A stretch of 9,060 nt of DNA from Burkholderiales bacterium (lineage in GTDB: Bacteria > Pseudomonadota > Gammaproteobacteria > Burkholderiales > Burkholderiaceae_C). This document shows, one piece after another, positions 7,055-9,060 of the stretch (positions are counted from its first letter, which is position 1; every line of letters begins with the position of its first letter). Location: NCBI GenBank assembly GCA_947462175.1, contig CANHOE010000092.1:1-9060 (forward strand), in the 5' to 3' direction. Below the pieces are notes generated by a model, which saw nothing but the letters and a program-made list of their open reading frames with translations, had not been told where the DNA came from and did not search any database. The position numbers were made by a program, and so were the translations under genes.

Positions 7055-7741
7055 TCACTTCAAGGCGCGGCAGTTCTGAAACTCGCACCGAAACATCAGG
7101 ACGTCTCCGTTGGTGCAGGCCACGCTGTAGGTTTCGTATCCGGGCCCCTTGGCCAGCAGGACGCCGGACGCATCGCTCGAGCACGAGGCTTCATTGGCCA
7201 GCCGCTCGACCTGGCGCGAGGACTGACCGATCTCGGGAGCCTTGGGTGCGGAAGCTGCGACACCTGCATTGGCGACCACCGCTTCCGCAGGGAGCGCAGC
7301 TGGCGGCTGCGCGGAGGAAATGAAGGCCGAGGAGTCTGTGCCTGTCGGCCCTGGATTGAGGCTGCGCAGCGAGACGGTGATGACCGTCGGGTAGTCGAAG
7401 CCCGCGCCCGTGTTCCGGTCGACGGCGTAGCCGACGACGCCGCCGGCCAGAATGTTCCCCCAGACACTGCCGTTGGCCTTGGACACAACGACCTCATTGC
7501 CTGTCACGGCGCCTTCCTTGCGGCACTGGACGGACAGATCGGCCGTGCTCTTCTGAACGGTCACCGTGCCCGGAGTCGTGACGAACCACCTCCCCGCGTC
7601 GTTGGTGAGCGTGCAACCGATGCCGGCAATCTCCCTGTTGTCCAGGACGGTCTGAACCGACAAGGGCTGCAGCTTGGAGCCGGTGATCGAGGCGCACCCC
7701 GTCATGCCAATCAAACCACCCGCGATGAGCAAAGCCTTCAT
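7055..7741 (-). CDS. Putative lipoprotein with C-terminal cysteine-rich domain
   Basis: A 228-residue protein. Residues 1-16 (MKALLIAGGLIGMTGC) form a lipoprotein signal with Cys16 as the probable lipidated residue, so it should be anchored in the inner or outer membrane facing the periplasm. Residues about 25-125 are a beta-rich domain with the landmarks GCTLTNDAGRW, TPGTVTV, LSVQCRKEG and GNILAGGVVGYAVDRNTGAG, a pattern I recognise from uncharacterised proteobacterial lipoproteins. Residues about 128-175 are an Ala/Pro/Ser-rich linker. Residues 176-228 form a small domain with Cys187, Cys209, Cys219 and Cys224, likely two disulfides. The function is unknown. The ATG at 7741 has GGAG nine bases upstream; an ATG at 7774 with AGGGA seven bases upstream is a fair alternative that would add 11 residues before the signal. 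The frame is also open to 7903, but that start would bury the signal. Confidence 0.85.
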   Translation of the reverse strand: MKALLIAGGLIGMTGCASITGSKLQPLSVQTVLDNREIAGIGCTLTNDAGRWFVTTPGTVTVQKSTADLSVQCRKEGAVTGNEVVVSKANGSVWGNILAGGVVGYAVDRNTGAGFDYPTVITVSLRSLNPGPTGTDSSAFISSAQPPAALPAEAVVANAGVAASAPKAPEIGQSSRQVERLANEASCSSDASGVLLAKGPGYETYSVACTNGDVLMFRCEFQNCRALK

Positions 7742-7800
7742 TGAAAAAGTCTCCAGAATGGAATTGAGCTGCATGGGATTTCCCTGATTGGTGAACGAGC

Positions 7801-7823
7801 CCTGCCGAGGCGTCGACGGCAGG
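7801..7823. repeat. Perfect 7-bp inverted repeat upstream of lipoprotein
   Basis: CCTGCCG (7801-7807) and CGGCAGG (7817-7823) are perfect inverted repeats around a nine-base centre. It lies 27 bases upstream of the alternative lipoprotein ATG at 7774 and 60 bases upstream of the preferred ATG at 7741. It could be a leader hairpin in the lipoprotein mRNA or a dyad operator; seven perfect pairs in GC-rich DNA can also occur by chance. Confidence 0.4.
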
Positions 7824-7980
7824 AAGTGGTGCCATTCGATGGGCCCACACCCAGTGGCGCGGCTTGCATCGATCAGGCTCAGTCTCTCGAGCGCGGGGCT
7901 CATGGCGTGACCCTGGGCGAACCCGTTTTCAGATTTCGTGTTTCACGCAAGCGTCGGTAACATCTCGCCGCGTTGCACAC

Positions 7981-7985
7981 GGGAG
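7981..7985 (+). promoter_or_regulatory. Shine-Dalgarno site that sets a TTG start
   Basis: GGGAG lies five bases before TTG 7991. No ATG or GTG lies near the conserved N-terminus, and an earlier TTG at 7973 has no comparable site, so TTG 7991 is the best start for the WYL regulator. Confidence 0.6.
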
Positions 7986-7990
7986 ATCCC

Positions 7991-8962
7991 TTGCCTCAGA
8001 CCGAGCGGCTATACCGAATCAAGAACATGCTCGACTCCGGCCGGGTGCTGACCAAGTCATTGCTGCTCGAAGAGCTGAGTATTTCCCCGGCCACCCTGAA
8101 GAGAGATCTGGCGCTGATCCGTGATCGGATGAATGCGCCGGTGGTATTCGACCGGGACCTGGGAGGATGGAAGCTCGACAAGGCCGCTGCGCTGCCCGGC
8201 ACGCAGTACGAGCTGCCCGGCCTGTGGCTCAGTGCCGACGAGATCCACGCGCTGCTCACCATGCAGCACCTGCTGGCCAACCTCGATGCGGGCGGCTTGC
8301 TCGGCCCGCACATCGAGCCGCTGATGCGCCGCCTTGGCAAGCTGCTGGGCGCAGGAACCCAGGCCACCGAAGAGGTGGCCCGCCGCATCAAGGTTCAGAC
8401 GGTGGGCGCCCGCAGGGTGCACCTGCCGCACTTCCAGGCCGTGGGTTCGGCGCTGCTGCTGCGGCAGCGGCTGGTGATCGCCTATCACGGCCGTGGGCGA
8501 GACGAAGCCGGGGAGCGTGAGGTGTCGCCGCAGCGGCTGATCCACTACCGCCACAACTGGTACCTCGACGCCTGGTGCCATGTGCGCATGGGCCTGCGCA
8601 ACTTCAGCGTGGATGCGATCGAGCGCGTGCAGGCCATCGACAAGCCGGCCATCGATGTGGCCGAGACGGAGCTCGACGCGATGCTGGGTTCAGGCTACGG
8701 CATCTTCTCCGGCAAGGAGGTGCAGTGGGCCACGCTGCGCTTCACACCCGAGCGCGCCCGCTGGGTGGCCGACGAGACCTGGCATGCGAAGCAGGAGGGC
8801 CACTTCGACGAGCAGGGCCGCTATGTGCTGCGCCTGCCGTATGCGGACCCGAGGGAGCTGATCATGGACATCCTGAGGCACATACCTGAGGTGGAGGTGG
8901 TGGGGCCGACCGAACTGGCACAGGCTGTCAGCAGCAAGGTTGCAGCAGCAGCCGGGCGCTGA
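7991..8962 (+). CDS. WYL-domain (YafY-type) transcriptional regulator
   Basis: A 323-residue protein counted from TTG 7991. The N-terminus PQTERLYRIKNML and the winged helix-turn-helix at about 5-60 (LLLEELSISPATLKRDLALI as recognition region) match DeoR-like YafY regulators. Residues about 145-215 are the WYL domain, with the signature Trp190-Tyr191-Leu192 in HNWYLDAW and the Arg-containing segments EVSPQRLIHYR and LRNFSVDAIERV that line the ligand pocket. Residues about 245-320 are the C-terminal WCX extension (WHAKQEGHFDEQGRYVLRLPYAD). WYL domains bind small ligands or nucleic acid and control many systems, some of them phage defence, but most such regulators serve ordinary metabolism. The full length is present and no key residue seems lost. 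It is divergent from the lipoprotein gene; its target may be that gene or one beyond the right edge. Confidence 0.93.
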   Translation: MPQTERLYRIKNMLDSGRVLTKSLLLEELSISPATLKRDLALIRDRMNAPVVFDRDLGGWKLDKAAALPGTQYELPGLWLSADEIHALLTMQHLLANLDAGGLLGPHIEPLMRRLGKLLGAGTQATEEVARRIKVQTVGARRVHLPHFQAVGSALLLRQRLVIAYHGRGRDEAGEREVSPQRLIHYRHNWYLDAWCHVRMGLRNFSVDAIERVQAIDKPAIDVAETELDAMLGSGYGIFSGKEVQWATLRFTPERARWVADETWHAKQEGHFDEQGRYVLRLPYADPRELIMDILRHIPEVEVVGPTELAQAVSSKVAAAAGR

Positions 8963-8964
8963 TT

Positions 8965-8998
8965 GGTCGAGCTCACGGCGCCCCCGGCACGCTCGACC
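8965..8998 (+). terminator. Inverted repeat after the WYL regulator stop
   Basis: GGTCGAGC (8965-8972) and GCTCGACC (8991-8998) are perfect eight-base inverted repeats with an 18-base GC-rich loop, beginning two bases after the stop codon. There is no following T tract, so intrinsic termination is not assured. It is the most likely 3' end of the regulator transcript. Confidence 0.35.
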
Positions 8999-9032
8999 GG
9001 GTTCCGGATCGCGATTCCTGCAGGCTCACGCC

Positions 9033-9060
9033 ATGAGCCTCTGGCTGTGTAGATTCAGCG
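9033..9060 (+). CDS. Possible start of a further gene, cut by window edge
   Basis: An ATG at 9033 opens a frame (MSLWLCRFS) that runs to the edge without a stop. AGG at 9022-9024 stands eight bases upstream as a weak ribosome-binding site. Nine codons are too few to identify a product or to prove coding. Confidence 0.2.

Larger units (their letters stand above)
7742..7990. promoter_or_regulatory. Divergent intergenic region, lipoprotein and WYL regulator
   Basis: About 249 bases separate the divergent lipoprotein and WYL regulator genes and must hold both promoters. I find no strong sigma-70 box for either. TAACAT at 7958-7963 is a possible plus-strand -10 element but has a poor -35 partner. 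The WYL regulator may bind here to control itself and the lipoprotein gene; this is inferred only from the divergent layout. Confidence 0.35.

Noticed and set aside
7055..7903. Start of the lipoprotein at 7903 (282 residues)
   Set aside because: It would place the lipoprotein signal more than 50 residues inside the protein, where it could not work as an export signal.
7973..7990. TTG at 7973 as the start of the WYL regulator
   Set aside because: It lacks a ribosome-binding site, while TTG 7991 has GGGAG at a proper distance and gives the usual family N-terminus.
8057..8581. A 174-codon minus-strand frame inside the WYL regulator
   Set aside because: It is antisense to a gene with clear domains and shows no family motifs of its own.
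1..9060. CRISPR array, tRNA genes, insertion-sequence ends or phage attachment sites
   Set aside because: I saw no regularly spaced repeats, tRNA-like clover-leaf sequence, transposase or paired terminal repeats in the window.

Overview
The window reads as a piece of a GC-rich proteobacterial chromosome. Gene style and protein families fit a Burkholderiales-type betaproteobacterium, but this is an inference from composition and family resemblance; there is no rRNA or other marker gene here. There are no tRNA or rRNA genes, CRISPR arrays, transposases, integrases or recognisable insertion sequences. Eight protein genes are well supported, seven on the minus strand and one on the plus strand.

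Region 1 (5407 down to 1, minus strand) looks like one four-gene transcription unit: a MerR-family regulator (5373-4903), a 783-residue VIT + von Willebrand A protein (4873-2522), an HD-domain hydrolase (2456-1908) and an exported DUF3857/transglutaminase-like protein (1893-25). Gaps are 29, 65 and 14 bases. A good sigma-70-like promoter lies directly against the regulator's ATG, so that mRNA may be leaderless. The likely logic is a regulator controlling its own operon, with a metal-dependent adhesion-type scaffold in the cytoplasm and a papain-fold enzyme across the membrane. The pathway is unknown.

Region 2 (5408-5749) is a 342-base interval without a convincing gene.

Region 3 (6895-5750, minus strand) is a tight pair separated by 9 bases: a stand-alone macrodomain (ADP-ribose-binding fold) followed by an exported single-HKD phospholipase D/Nuc-type nuclease. 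Upstream of it, on the same strand, is a lipoprotein gene (7741-7055) with a hairpin just after its stop.

Region 4 (7742-9060) holds the divergent intergenic region, a WYL-domain (YafY-type) transcription regulator on the plus strand starting at TTG 7991, a hairpin after its stop and perhaps the first codons of another gene at the right edge.

No established defence or mobile system is complete here. The two least explained units are the MerR-VIT/VWA-HD-transglutaminase operon and the macrodomain-nuclease pair; both are reported as hypotheses, not as demonstrated systems.
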